A DNA stretch of 64,000 nucleotides from assembly GCA_964467315.1 (NCBI GenBank), contig CAYXSA010000001.1, positions 110,877 through 174,876 on the forward strand, given 5' to 3'. A program made the translations under genes and the position numbers. The notes beneath the pieces were generated by a model, which was not told the origin of the DNA, did no database searches, and saw only the letters and a program-made list of their open reading frames with translations. This DNA comes from JAAFIM01 sp964467315. GTDB lineage: Bacteria > Bacteroidota > Bacteroidia > Chitinophagales > Saprospiraceae. Shown piece after piece: positions 18,502 through 26,996 of the stretch (positions within the stretch are counted from its first letter, which is position 1; each line of letters begins with the position of its first letter).

Positions 18502-18543
18502 TTTTTGAACCCACCCCCGCCGCGCCTTTCGCGGCGGGCTTTT

Positions 18544-18648
18544 GCGTGAGGGATAGTAGGGGCGTATTAACATACGCCCCGAATAGCCCGACCCTGCGAC
18601 CTTTAAGCAAGCGCCTTCAGGCGCGAAGCGGGGAGCAGGGGCACGCCC
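18544..18648 (-). repeat. GCGTG interspersed element, copy 6
   Basis: Near-identical to copy 4, in the second tandem unit. It is preceded by a tail hairpin (CCGCCGCG with loop CCTTT and CGCGGCGG) ending in a short T run, which may terminate the propeller gene. Confidence 0.93.
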
Positions 18649-18722
18649 AAAGAAAAAAACGCCTACTCCAGCAGCAAATTTGCGAAATAGTGCGTTTATT
18701 GGGTGTTGAAAATCAATCTACT

Positions 18723-19829
18723 ATGGCAAAGTGCAACAACCCCAGCAATAACAAAAAGGGCAGCATCCCCAATTTCGACTGCCAAGACAGCGCGGGTGTT
18801 ATCTGCGATGCGGTAGCGGCTTATAGAATGGCGGGCATAGAACCTACGGATATTTCTATTGCCGACAACAGTTTCAGTACAGCCGAACACACTACAGTAG
18901 CCACGCACAATGGCAAACGCCAACTTTATCGAAAATTGCGCGACAATGCCCAACTACAGCAAAGCTATAGCGGCTTTAGTAGTTTCGTGCAACAAGAAAC
19001 GCAAAGCAATGTGGGGCAACTCGATAGCGTACAAACTTTGCAGCAACAGGCATTGGCTTTGGTGCTGGCGGATTTGCAGCAATGCCAACAACTGCAAACG
19101 CAATGCAGTCTGCTGATGGATAGCATCTACAGGCTTGATTCTTTGCTACAACAACACGACAGTGCCCTATATGCACAGCGCGTATATTTGGTGGAACAGT
19201 TGGAAAATTTACTGCAAGCAAACCTGCCCGCCCAGCAAAACAGAGCGCTCGCCCTTGCTCAAGCCGTCGCTATAGCCGAGCAACACAATGCAGCCCTGCC
19301 CGCTGTAGCCCTGCACGAGCAGGTAGAGCAAGCCGCCAACGCTTTATACACCCAAGCTATAGCCGCAGGCAATACCGCGCTTTCTACTGCCGATATCAAC
19401 GTTTTGCGATGGCTCGCCCAACAATGCCCCCAAGAAGGTGGCGCTGGAGTCTATCGCGCTCGCGCCATACTCGCGCTGGTAGAGAATAGCTCCATGCTCA
19501 CACCTGACTGCAACGACCCCGCCATGCGCACCCTGCCCAATGCACCTGGAGCCGCCCCAACAGACACGCCCACACGCACAGAAAAAGGCATAGTTTTATA
19601 TCCTAATCCTGCCGCCGACTATCTACAAATTTCTTCCGTTGCTGTCCTGCCTGCCAACAGCACTATAGAAATTTTGGACGTTTTGGGGCGTATAGTACGC
19701 AGCGAAATCCTCACTAATGATACCTACAGTACCCGCATAGACCTGCGAAATCTACAGGCGGGCTGGTATATTCTGCGCCTCAAAAATGGCGTAGATACAG
19801 AAAGCCATTCGTTCATCATCGCGAAATAA
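18723..19829 (+). CDS. duplicated C-terminal module of the giant protein, copy C
   Basis: 368 residues, almost identical to the copy at 15741 with the same MAKCNNPSNNKK start, helical region and sorting domain. It too lacks a signal peptide. Differences from copy B are scattered single substitutions (for example LRWLAQQ for LRYLAQQ), and the segment just before the sorting domain (APTDTPTRTEKG) matches the giant protein rather than copy B. That mosaic pattern suggests gene conversion between units. Confidence 0.7.
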   Translation: MAKCNNPSNNKKGSIPNFDCQDSAGVICDAVAAYRMAGIEPTDISIADNSFSTAEHTTVATHNGKRQLYRKLRDNAQLQQSYSGFSSFVQQETQSNVGQLDSVQTLQQQALALVLADLQQCQQLQTQCSLLMDSIYRLDSLLQQHDSALYAQRVYLVEQLENLLQANLPAQQNRALALAQAVAIAEQHNAALPAVALHEQVEQAANALYTQAIAAGNTALSTADINVLRWLAQQCPQEGGAGVYRARAILALVENSSMLTPDCNDPAMRTLPNAPGAAPTDTPTRTEKGIVLYPNPAADYLQISSVAVLPANSTIEILDVLGRIVRSEILTNDTYSTRIDLRNLQAGWYILRLKNGVDTESHSFIIAK

Positions 19830-19843
19830 ACCTATTTTTCATC

Positions 19844-19877
19844 GCATTGCCTCCTATCTTGGGGGCAATGCTTTTTT
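19844..19877 (+). terminator. intrinsic terminator, tandem unit C
   Basis: GCATTGCC/GGCAATGC stem with six T, third copy of the same terminator. Confidence 0.82.
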
Positions 19878-19887
19878 GTTATGGCTT

Positions 19888-21516
19888 ATGAAACATTTTT
19901 TATTTTGGCGTGCCCCCGCGCTGTGCGCGGGGTTGGGCTATGCGTTCCAGCGCTACGCGCTTCCACTTCTATCCCTCACGCGTTCACCTTCGGTGTTCCT
20001 CACGCAGCAAGCTTTTTTTGGTTTTTTCGGGCTTATTGCATCTCTTTTGTTTTCTTGTGCTGCCTATGCCCAAAAATTTGATAACGTTTGGTTTATTGGA
20101 AGTCATGGAGCAGCCGCTGTATTTCGGTTTGATAATGGGGTAATGCAACTCGATACGATGAGAAATATACCCTTTTGGGGTACTAATTCCTCTATGTGTG
20201 ATAGTTTTGGCAACCTACTTTTTTATACCAACGGACTAAAAATTTACAATAGGCAGTACCAACTTATGGAGAATGGCGATAGTTTAAATCCTGGTTACAT
20301 GGCAGATCACTCTATCGCAAATGGTATAGGATATGGCGCAGCAGAAACTTCTATTGCCATCCCTCACCCCAACCAAGAAAACAAGTACTATCTTTTTCAT
20401 ACATCTGAACCTGCCCCCCCCCCATTGGATAGCCCATTCATTCAACATGCAGAATTTTTACGCTATACTTTAGTGGACATAAACGCAAATAACGGACAAG
20501 GGCGCGTAGAACAAAAAAATCAAATCCTCCTAACACTAAGCGACAGTGTGGGCTATGGGCAGCTTGAAGCTGTCAAGCATGCCAATGGAAGAGATTGGTG
20601 GCTCATACAGCATAAAGCGTTCACCAATGTCTATTATATTTTTTTAATACAAGGGGATAGCATTAGATTAGTTAGAGAGCAACGCTTAGGCAACATCCAC
20701 TTTTTTTCGCCTATAGAATGGTATGGGCAAGCAGTATTCAGTCCCGATGGCAGTAAATACGCCCGCTACGACTGGCGGCATGATTTGGAGATAATGGATT
20801 TTGATAGATGCACGGGCGAATTAAGTAATTATGTACATATTCCGCTACAAGATACTTGCGACAATTGGGGAGGTTTTGGCGGACAAGCTGGCTGCGCTTG
20901 TGGTTTGGCTTTTTCTTCCAGTGGTAATAATTTGTATGTGGCTTCTATGACCAATCTGTATCAATATGATATGTGGTCGGCAGACGTAGCTGCTTCGCGG
21001 CAGACGGTAGCCGTATATGATGGGTATGTATATGTTTTCCCTACTTATTTTTGGTATATGCAGCTCGCGCCAGACGGAAAAATATACATGACTACAGGAG
21101 GGACACAATATATGCACGTTATTGATTATCCCGATTTTTCGGGTGTTTCGTGCGGGGTTCGGCAGCATAGTATTTTTTTGTATAACCCCAGTTCTAAAGG
21201 GCTTCCCAACTTCCCGCACTATCGCACGCCTGCGCTACAGCAGCCCTGCGAGATAGGGGTGCGAGAAGAGCAAGGCGAGCAGGCGGCATTGCGGGTGTAT
21301 CCTGTGCCTGCGCGCACGGTGCTGCACATAGAAAGCAGCGTCCCGCTACCTGCAGGCACGCCCATAGCCATATACAACACGCTGGGGCAGCAGGTATATA
21401 GCAGCGCAGTAGCACACGAAACAGATTATATAGAGTTGTCTGTGCAGGGTTGGCAGGCGGGCTATTATCTGCTACGGGTGGGGGCGAGGAGTGTGGGCGT
21501 GGTGGTGGGGTTGTAG
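19888..21516 (+). CDS. secreted propeller-type protein with T9SS sorting domain, copy C
   Basis: 542 residues, third paralogue, starting at MKHFLFWRAP. As in copy B an interspersed element is read in frame between MKHFLFW and the hydrophobic QQAFFGFFGLIASLLFSCAA. Here the element's end is extended by an extra 24 bp (RSPSVFLT) that preserves the frame. The body is more diverged than copies A and B around residues 130-190 (for example ETSIAIPHPNQENKYYLFH). The C-terminus is an intact type A sorting domain (VYPVPARTVLHIES). Function unknown; probably surface exposed or secreted. Confidence 0.83.
   Translation: MKHFLFWRAPALCAGLGYAFQRYALPLLSLTRSPSVFLTQQAFFGFFGLIASLLFSCAAYAQKFDNVWFIGSHGAAAVFRFDNGVMQLDTMRNIPFWGTNSSMCDSFGNLLFYTNGLKIYNRQYQLMENGDSLNPGYMADHSIANGIGYGAAETSIAIPHPNQENKYYLFHTSEPAPPPLDSPFIQHAEFLRYTLVDINANNGQGRVEQKNQILLTLSDSVGYGQLEAVKHANGRDWWLIQHKAFTNVYYIFLIQGDSIRLVREQRLGNIHFFSPIEWYGQAVFSPDGSKYARYDWRHDLEIMDFDRCTGELSNYVHIPLQDTCDNWGGFGGQAGCACGLAFSSSGNNLYVASMTNLYQYDMWSADVAASRQTVAVYDGYVYVFPTYFWYMQLAPDGKIYMTTGGTQYMHVIDYPDFSGVSCGVRQHSIFLYNPSSKGLPNFPHYRTPALQQPCEIGVREEQGEQAALRVYPVPARTVLHIESSVPLPAGTPIAIYNTLGQQVYSSAVAHETDYIELSVQGWQAGYYLLRVGARSVGVVVGL
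19907..20004 (+). repeat. GCGTG interspersed element, copy 7 (in frame inside a gene)
   Basis: Like copy 5 but with a duplicated end: CCCTCACGC at 19981 is followed by GTTCACCTTCGGTGTTCCTCACGC. The 24-bp addition keeps the host frame open. Confidence 0.9.
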
Positions 21517-21558
21517 TTTTTGAACCCACCCGCCCGCCCCTCTTTGGGGCGGGCTTTT

Positions 21559-21676
21559 GCGTGAGGGATAGTAGGGGCGAATCAACATTCGCCCATTTGG
21601 GCGATGGTGATTCGCCCCGAATAGCCCGACCCTGCGACCTTTAAGCGCCGAAGGCGCGGGGAGCAGGGGCACGCCC
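21559..21676 (-). repeat. GCGTG interspersed element, copy 8
   Basis: Minus-oriented copy closing the third tandem unit. It is preceded by the hairpin GCCCGCCCC-TCTTT-GGGGCGGGC with a T run (21532-21557), a likely terminator for the propeller gene. Confidence 0.92.
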
Positions 21677-21797
21677 AAAATAAAAAATCCCCCAATCAAG
21701 CCGCAATGCTTGCATAAAACGAAATCGCTTTATCTATTTTGAGCAAAGAATGCCTTTTTTGGTAGAAACTCTTATATCTTTGGTTGCTATTGGGAGC

Positions 21798-21858
21798 TTT
21801 CGAGACAAGCGCCGAAGGCAGTCCGTGCGGCAACCGCATAGCCCGATGCGAGCCCCTA
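21798..21858 (-). repeat. possible remnant of a GCGTG element
   Basis: Contains GCATAGCCCGATGCGAGCCCC, resembling the ends of the divergent copies at 47575 and 60632, but the outer GCGTGAGGG end is missing. Otherwise the 385-bp gap holds only copy 8 and a TATCTTTG hexamer-like box at 21775. Confidence 0.35.
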
Positions 21859-21901
21859 ATCATGTTAACCTACACAACTTTTAATTTAAAAAACACGCGC
21901 T

Positions 21902-23788
21902 ATGGGACACAATTATCGAGATGAAAAGGAATGGGCACAGTTTGAAAAGGACTTTAAGGGAAAGACCTTTCATCGTCCTTCAGATGATTATCAGGTCGAA
22001 GTCGGCACGAAATCAAACGTAGCTACAGAGGGCAAAGATTCAACAGATGCCTCTCGATACAATGCCGCAGCCTATGGCTATGGGCTTTCTACTTGGCCAG
22101 AACGCGCGCGCCCCAAGAGCATTTATTTCGCCGAAAGCCTGGAGCATGTGGTGCAGGCGGTAAAAGAGGCTTACGAGGCTAATCTTGCCATCGCCGTGCG
22201 CACGGGCGGGCATCACTACGGCTGTGCATCGTCGACGACGGGCGAAAACATCGTGCTCGATGTGAAATTTGCCTTCCGTTCGATGGATTTCGACAAGGAA
22301 ACAGGCATAGCGACGGTGGGCGTTAGCAATGAGCTCATCGACATGGTGAAATGGCTCCAAACCATTGAGCGCAAAGACGGCGCTGTGGGTGCTTTTGTTC
22401 CACATGGAGAGTGCGGCACGGTCAATATCGGCGGGCACAGCCAAAGCGGCGGCTACTCTCCCTACTGCGGTCGCTCCTTCGGTTATTTGGTAGATCATAT
22501 CGTTGGCTTTAAAATCGTTGTCGCCCCGACAGCTCCCGGCTTAGAACCCGAAGTATTGGACATCGTACAGCCCGTCGCTGGGCAGACCGACCAACGTAAC
22601 GACGACCTGTTTTGGGCAGTGCGAGGCGGCGCGCCTGGTGGTTTTGGTGTCGTATGCGAAGTGAAAATCAAAGTGCTTTGGGACGCAGATTATCCGTATA
22701 GCCGCGCCAAATTTTGGGCTGCGAAATATACGAAGGAAAACATGAGCCGTTTCCTTACCGTCTGCCACAACTTTGCAGCGAATAAAAACTGGCCTAATGA
22801 CTACAATATCTGGGCGGGCACAATAGCAGGCAACAGCGTATTCGTAGACCAGAACACCAGCATCGACCAAAAAATTAGCAACTATCACCCAGAACTAAAC
22901 CCAGAGGTAGAGCCTACCTCGCGGATTATCGTGGTGTCTGCGACCTATACCAATCTTTCGGGTGCCAACCGCAGCGACGAAGAGGCAGAAGATGCAGAAC
23001 GTTTCTTTGAATTTATTGACAATCAAATCGGGGGCTTGAAAGACCTATTTCAGTTGGCGGCGGCGAATTTCTTCCGTGTGATATTAGACCCAAGTTTGCT
23101 TGGTTTTATGTTGCCGATGTCGGAATTGCTGTTCCCTGGAAAGTATGTACCCTTGTCGAAAGGTGCCTATGTAACGACAAATCTCGGTCTTGCGCGCCTA
23201 CAGAACAACCCCTACGTTATGGGCACGTATATGACACCCATCAACACGCTGACCAGCGGCGACCCCAATGACCCGTTCACGCAATGGAACGTCGATATGT
23301 GCGACGAAGCGGGTCAGATTGATGGCGTATGGCCAGACTATCAATGGCTCATTATGGGCGGCAAAATGACGGAGCCCCGCCCCGATAATGCCGTACCGCA
23401 TCGCGGCGAGCAGTACATGATTTTTTTGTACAATCACTACGACATCGTGCAGCATAAAAAGGATGTTACCGAGCCAGGCATTAGAGCAAAAGAGCATATG
23501 GGGCGCATTAAAGATGCCCTTCTTGGCACAGACGGCACGAACGGATACCTAAAAGCCAACGACCAAATGGTGGCTTTCCCTAATGGCGAGAGCGTCCTCG
23601 ATGACCATTGGCAGGCGTTTTTCGGTGATGAGGCGCTGTATCGGAAAATCCTAAAAATCAAGCGTACATACGACCCGACGGACGTATTCACGCCCAATAC
23701 TTGGATGGTAGGCGCGACGCGCAAGTTCGGTATCGCCAAAGCGGGCACTCCGAGCGAAATAGCCCTGCTCCCTGTAGAGCAGTTGTAA
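21902..23788 (+). CDS. FAD-linked oxidase of the VAO/BBE superfamily
   Basis: 628-residue flavoprotein oxidoreductase. The FAD-binding PP-loop region RTGGHHYGCASSTTGENIVL (about residues 100-119) and a following GHSQSGGYSPYCGRSFG segment resemble berberine-bridge-type oxidases. There a His in the first and a Cys in the second segment can bind FAD at two points; both residues are present here, so bicovalent flavin is possible. The C-terminal BBE element appears as TNVF-like DPTDVFTPNTWM. There is no signal peptide. Substrate is unknown; relatives oxidise sugars or secondary metabolites. It is the only gene between the tandem array and recX and has its own terminator. Confidence 0.8.
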   Translation: MGHNYRDEKEWAQFEKDFKGKTFHRPSDDYQVEVGTKSNVATEGKDSTDASRYNAAAYGYGLSTWPERARPKSIYFAESLEHVVQAVKEAYEANLAIAVRTGGHHYGCASSTTGENIVLDVKFAFRSMDFDKETGIATVGVSNELIDMVKWLQTIERKDGAVGAFVPHGECGTVNIGGHSQSGGYSPYCGRSFGYLVDHIVGFKIVVAPTAPGLEPEVLDIVQPVAGQTDQRNDDLFWAVRGGAPGGFGVVCEVKIKVLWDADYPYSRAKFWAAKYTKENMSRFLTVCHNFAANKNWPNDYNIWAGTIAGNSVFVDQNTSIDQKISNYHPELNPEVEPTSRIIVVSATYTNLSGANRSDEEAEDAERFFEFIDNQIGGLKDLFQLAAANFFRVILDPSLLGFMLPMSELLFPGKYVPLSKGAYVTTNLGLARLQNNPYVMGTYMTPINTLTSGDPNDPFTQWNVDMCDEAGQIDGVWPDYQWLIMGGKMTEPRPDNAVPHRGEQYMIFLYNHYDIVQHKKDVTEPGIRAKEHMGRIKDALLGTDGTNGYLKANDQMVAFPNGESVLDDHWQAFFGDEALYRKILKIKRTYDPTDVFTPNTWMVGATRKFGIAKAGTPSEIALLPVEQL

Positions 23789-23801
23789 AGCAAGGGCGTG
23801 T

Positions 23802-23831
23802 AAGGGCGAACCAATGCGTTCGCCCTTCTTT
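23802..23831 (+). terminator. intrinsic terminator after the FAD oxidase gene
   Basis: AAGGGCGAAC and GTTCGCCCTT form a 10-bp stem followed by CTTTATAT. Confidence 0.75.
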
Positions 23832-23908
23832 ATATAAGCGAAAATACATTTTTTTTGCGTAATTTTGGGCTGCCAAATTTTTGGGAAACGCCGAAAAAGC
23901 TTGTTTGT

Positions 23909-24454
23909 ATGAAAACCCCGCCCCGCGCCCCTGATGCCGACGCAAAGAAAAACTTGCGCAACGCAGTTGCTAAAATGGAGCATTTTTGCGCCCATCAGGA
24001 GCGCTGCGAGCAAGAAGTAAAGGAAAAAATGAAGGTTTTCGCGCTCTCGAAAGAAGACGCAGAACTCGTTTTGACGCATCTGCGGGAGGAGAAATTTCTT
24101 AACGAAAGCCGCTTTATAGGCTGCTTCATACGCGATAAATTCCGCTTCAAACGCTGGGGGCGGGTGCGCCTGCGTATGGAACTCCAACGGCGCGGCATCG
24201 CTTCCGACACGATAGACCAAGCGCTGGAGGACGAAATCAGCCCAGAGGAGTACGAACAGCAACTAAAAGAAGTGTTTTTTATCAAAAATCGCCAAATCAA
24301 AGACGAGGAACCCTACACACGCCGCGCAAAATTGGCAAAATTTGCGCTGGGGCGCGGCTTCGAGATGGGGCTCATCTGGCAGACGCTCGGCAAGCTCGAT
24401 TTGGGCAGCAGTGAGGACGACAGCGCGCCCAGATACGAAGACTGGGAAGAATAA
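23909..24454 (+). CDS. recX: RecX-family regulatory protein
   Basis: RecX binds and modulates RecA filaments. The 181-residue protein is helical and charged, with repeated three-helix units: the segments LTHLREEKFLNESRFIGCFI and FRFKRWGRVRLRMELQRRGI carry the pattern typical of RecX repeats, including the K-WG-RI-LR-GI core. The start at 23909 gives MKTPPRAPDADAKKNL; the frame can extend to 23855 but that part is poor in codon character. No recA nearby. The C-terminal acidic tail (SSEDDSAPRYEDWEE) is unusual but not disruptive. Confidence 0.85.
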   Translation: MKTPPRAPDADAKKNLRNAVAKMEHFCAHQERCEQEVKEKMKVFALSKEDAELVLTHLREEKFLNESRFIGCFIRDKFRFKRWGRVRLRMELQRRGIASDTIDQALEDEISPEEYEQQLKEVFFIKNRQIKDEEPYTRRAKLAKFALGRGFEMGLIWQTLGKLDLGSSEDDSAPRYEDWEE

Positions 24455-24470
24455 ATAGGCTGTTTTTTTT

Positions 24471-24613
24471 GGGCGTGCCCCGCGCCGCCGCCGCAAAGGG
24501 CGGCGGGGGCAGCCACAAGGGCTGCCCCTACACGGCGCGGGTCGGGCTATTCGGGGCGTATCAACATCGCCCCATTGGGGCGAATGTTGATTCGCCCCTA
24601 CTATCCCTCACGC
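24471..24613 (+). repeat. GCGTG interspersed element, copy 9 (nested module)
   Basis: A GGGCAGCCACAAGGGCTGCC hairpin sits inside the larger CGCGCCG/CGGCGCG stem of the first module. Tail hairpin GCGCGCCTTGCGGCGCGC follows at 24617. Confidence 0.92.
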
Positions 24614-24681
24614 ATGGCGCGCCTTGCGGCGCGCTAAAGGCAGAGAATTAAAGCATTTGTACAAAAAATTATACGGATTAT

Positions 24682-25884
24682 ATGTCTAAGTTGCTGCCCG
24701 ATTACGCCTATTACTGCGAGGCTCTGCGCGGGCTGCCGCTGCCTGCGGCGTATGTGGATTTGGCACTATTCGACGAAAATATACGCGCCATCGCCCAACG
24801 CGCAGGCGAGAAAAAAATACGCATTGCTACGAAATCCTTGCGCTCTTTGCCGCTCCTTCGGCGCATTCTGGCGCATTCGCCACAGTATCAAGGTTTGATG
24901 TGCTATACAGCCCGCGAGGCGCTTTGGTTGACGGAGCAGGGCTTAGACGATTTATTGGTTGCCTACCCTACTACCGACGAAAAAGATATACGCGCCATCG
25001 CCGAGTTGGTAGGCAAGGGCAAACGCATTTATCTGATGGCGGATAGCCTGCAGCATTTGCAGCGACTCGAAAACCAAGCAGCGGCGGCGGCTGTACGGCT
25101 GCCCATCTGTGTAGACCTCGACCTATCTATGCAATTTTTGGGCATACATTTCGGCGTGCATCGTTCCTCCATAAAAAGCGTCGAAGATTTGCGGCGTTGG
25201 TTGGATTTTTTGCAGACAAAATGCCCGCATTTGCGTTTAGCGGGCTTAATGGGCTACGAAGCACAGATTGCAGGCTTGGGAGATAGACAGCGCGGCAAAT
25301 GGCTAATGAGCCGCATTATAGGCTATTTACAGAGCCGCTCCATCGTCCAACTGCGAAAACGCCGCGCCGACTGCGTGCAAGCGATAAAATCCGCAGGCAT
25401 CGCCCTCGATTTCGTGAATGGCGGCGGCACGGGCAGCCTCGAAAGCACCAGAGAAGAGGCAGCCGTTACGGAACTAACGGCGGGTTCGGGCTTCTTCTCT
25501 CCTACCCTTTTCGACCAATATAGCCGCTTTCGGCATCTACCTGCGGCGGGTTTCGCCATAGAAATCAGCCGACAACCAAAGGCGGGCATTTTTACCTGCT
25601 TGGGCGGCGGATACGTGGCATCGGGCGCAGCAGGCACGGATAAAGTCCCTATGCCCTATCTGCCCGCAGGCTGCCAACTGGATAAAAACGAACAATGCGG
25701 CGAGGTGCAAACGCCAATCTATTATACAGGTAAAGAAAAATTGCAGCTTGGCGACCCGATATTGATGCGCCACGCCAAAGCAGGCGAACTATGCGAGCGC
25801 TTTGAGCGCTTGTATCTTATCGAAAATGGACGCATCACAGACAGCGCCAAAACCTATAGGGGCGAAGGACAATGTTTTCTATAA
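24682..25884 (+). CDS. DSD1/D-threonine-aldolase-like PLP enzyme
   Basis: 400 residues with an alanine-racemase-type N-terminal barrel: YVDLALFDENI is followed by IRIATKSLRS, whose Lys is the expected PLP-binding residue. VDLDLSMQFLGIHFG and VNGGGTGSLEST are further family motifs. The C-terminal domain (YHP-type region QLGDPILMRHAKAGELCERF) corresponds to the metal-binding part of D-serine dehydratase/D-threonine aldolase; His and Cys are present but spaced differently. Likely acts on a D-hydroxy amino acid in the cytoplasm, exact substrate unknown. A single-gene unit between two intergenic gaps. Confidence 0.82.
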   Translation: MSKLLPDYAYYCEALRGLPLPAAYVDLALFDENIRAIAQRAGEKKIRIATKSLRSLPLLRRILAHSPQYQGLMCYTAREALWLTEQGLDDLLVAYPTTDEKDIRAIAELVGKGKRIYLMADSLQHLQRLENQAAAAAVRLPICVDLDLSMQFLGIHFGVHRSSIKSVEDLRRWLDFLQTKCPHLRLAGLMGYEAQIAGLGDRQRGKWLMSRIIGYLQSRSIVQLRKRRADCVQAIKSAGIALDFVNGGGTGSLESTREEAAVTELTAGSGFFSPTLFDQYSRFRHLPAAGFAIEISRQPKAGIFTCLGGGYVASGAAGTDKVPMPYLPAGCQLDKNEQCGEVQTPIYYTGKEKLQLGDPILMRHAKAGELCERFERLYLIENGRITDSAKTYRGEGQCFL

Positions 25885-25904
25885 AAAAAACTTTTCTAAG
25901 CAAA

Positions 25905-25937
25905 TTGCGCGAAATAGAAAACATTTCCCTAACTTTG
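25905..25937 (+). promoter_or_regulatory. candidate sigma-A type promoter for yceD-rpmF
   Basis: TTG at 25905-25907 and TAACTTTG at 25930-25937 are separated by 22 bp, fitting the Bacteroidota TTTG/TAnnTTTG pattern. It lies about 85 bp upstream of yceD; a hairpin (GGCGAAAATCCCGAT/ATCGGAGTTTTCGCC) lies between. Confidence 0.5.
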
Positions 25938-26020
25938 CCGAGCCTTTTTTATGAAAATTAGGCAATATAGGCGAAAATCCCGATGGAATCGGAGTTTTCG
26001 CCGCCCCAGCACTATAAGGC

Positions 26021-26548
26021 ATGAAAAATCTAAAGGCTTTCGCTATCAATTTTGCTTCTCTCGCCGAAGGAGAGCATCGTTTTGACTACACACTGAACGC
26101 CGATTTTTTGGCGCAGTTTGAGCAAAATTTGCTTACCGATGCCAGCGTAGAAGCCTGTGTGGTACTCGAAAAGGAAATGGGTATGTTGACACTCTATTTG
26201 AGTATCGAAGGCACAATTCCCGCCATTTGCGACCGCTGCGCCGAAGATTTTGATTTGCAGATAGAAGGCGAAGAAACGCTTTTAATTAAGTTCGTCAGCG
26301 AAGTGCCCGAAGATGGCAACGATACGGAAGTTATCTATCTGGAGCATGGCAGCAGCACGCTCAACGTGGCGCAGCCCTTGTACGAATTACTTATTTTGAG
26401 CAGACCTTCCCGCAGCATACACCCGCTCGACGAAAACGGCAAGGCAACCTGCAACCCCGATACGCTCGCCGTATTGAACCGCATACAGGTAGAAGATACC
26501 ACCGATTTTCGCAATAGCGATTGGGACGAAGAAGCAGAAACCGACTAA
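26021..26548 (+). CDS. yceD: YceD/DUF177 family protein
   Basis: 175-residue cytoplasmic protein with the DUF177 metal-binding motif CDRCAEDF around residue 70, a partner cysteine further on (KATCNPD), and an acidic C-terminus. The yceD-rpmF order is conserved across bacteria, and YceD is implicated in 23S rRNA accumulation or assembly of the large subunit. Here rpmF follows 95 bp downstream on the same strand, which supports the call. In many bacteria plsX/fabH come next; here they do not. Confidence 0.88.
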   Translation: MKNLKAFAINFASLAEGEHRFDYTLNADFLAQFEQNLLTDASVEACVVLEKEMGMLTLYLSIEGTIPAICDRCAEDFDLQIEGEETLLIKFVSEVPEDGNDTEVIYLEHGSSTLNVAQPLYELLILSRPSRSIHPLDENGKATCNPDTLAVLNRIQVEDTTDFRNSDWDEEAETD

Positions 26549-26643
26549 AACGGCGCTGCATCTTTCCCTCCTCTTTTCAACTACTCCGCCATAGGCAATA
26601 CATACAATTCCTTCCTATAAAATACTAATCATCACAACGCGTC

Positions 26644-26871
26644 ATGCCAAATCCAAAACATAGACACTCCAAACAGCGCAAACGCAAACGCCGCACGCAC
26701 TATAAAATAGAAGCGCCTAACGTACAATCTTGCGGCAACTGCGGCGCACCCAAATTGCGCCACCACGTTTGCGGCGAGTGCGGTTTTTATCGCGGTCGTC
26801 TGCTCATCGCACCCAAAGCGAAAGCCAGCAAAGACGCTCCAGTTATCGACAGCAACGACACAGAAGCATAG
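26644..26871 (+). CDS. rpmF: 50S ribosomal protein L32
   Basis: 75 residues; the N-terminus MPNPKHRHSKQRKRKRRTHY and the zinc-binding CGNCGAPKLRHHVCGECG identify L32 with two intact CxxC motifs. Slightly longer than usual because of a C-terminal extension (KASKDAPVIDSNDTEA). It follows yceD and is closed by a strong terminator, so the pair probably forms a complete transcription unit. Confidence 0.97.
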   Translation: MPNPKHRHSKQRKRKRRTHYKIEAPNVQSCGNCGAPKLRHHVCGECGFYRGRLLIAPKAKASKDAPVIDSNDTEA

Positions 26872-26898
26872 TCGAGCGCGCTCTATAAAAAATACAAA

Positions 26899-26943
26899 AA
26901 CGCGCATAAACTACCGTATATCAGTAGTTTATGCGCGTTTTGT
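26899..26943 (+). terminator. intrinsic terminator after rpmF
   Basis: AACGCGCATAAACTAC pairs with GTAGTTTATGCGCGTT, a 16-bp stem, followed by TTGTGTTG. Confidence 0.88.
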
Positions 26944-26996
26944 GTTGTTTACGGCAGCATAAAACTAAAAAGCTGCGTTTTGTCGGAAACAGAAGT

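Larger units (their letters stand above)
12889..21676 (+). repeat. three-fold tandem segmental duplication
   Basis: Three units of roughly 2.9-3.0 kb, each made of a C-terminal module (helical region plus sorting domain), a terminator, a propeller gene and a minus-oriented GCGTG element. Unit starts are near 12889, 15782 and 18763. The ~280 bp around each sorting domain and terminator are almost identical in all three, suggesting recent duplication or gene conversion. Confidence 0.9.

Noticed and set aside
21775..21782. TATCTTTG as promoter of the FAD oxidase gene
   Set aside because: No -33 TTG at 17-23 bp and more than 100 bp from the start; too weak to list.
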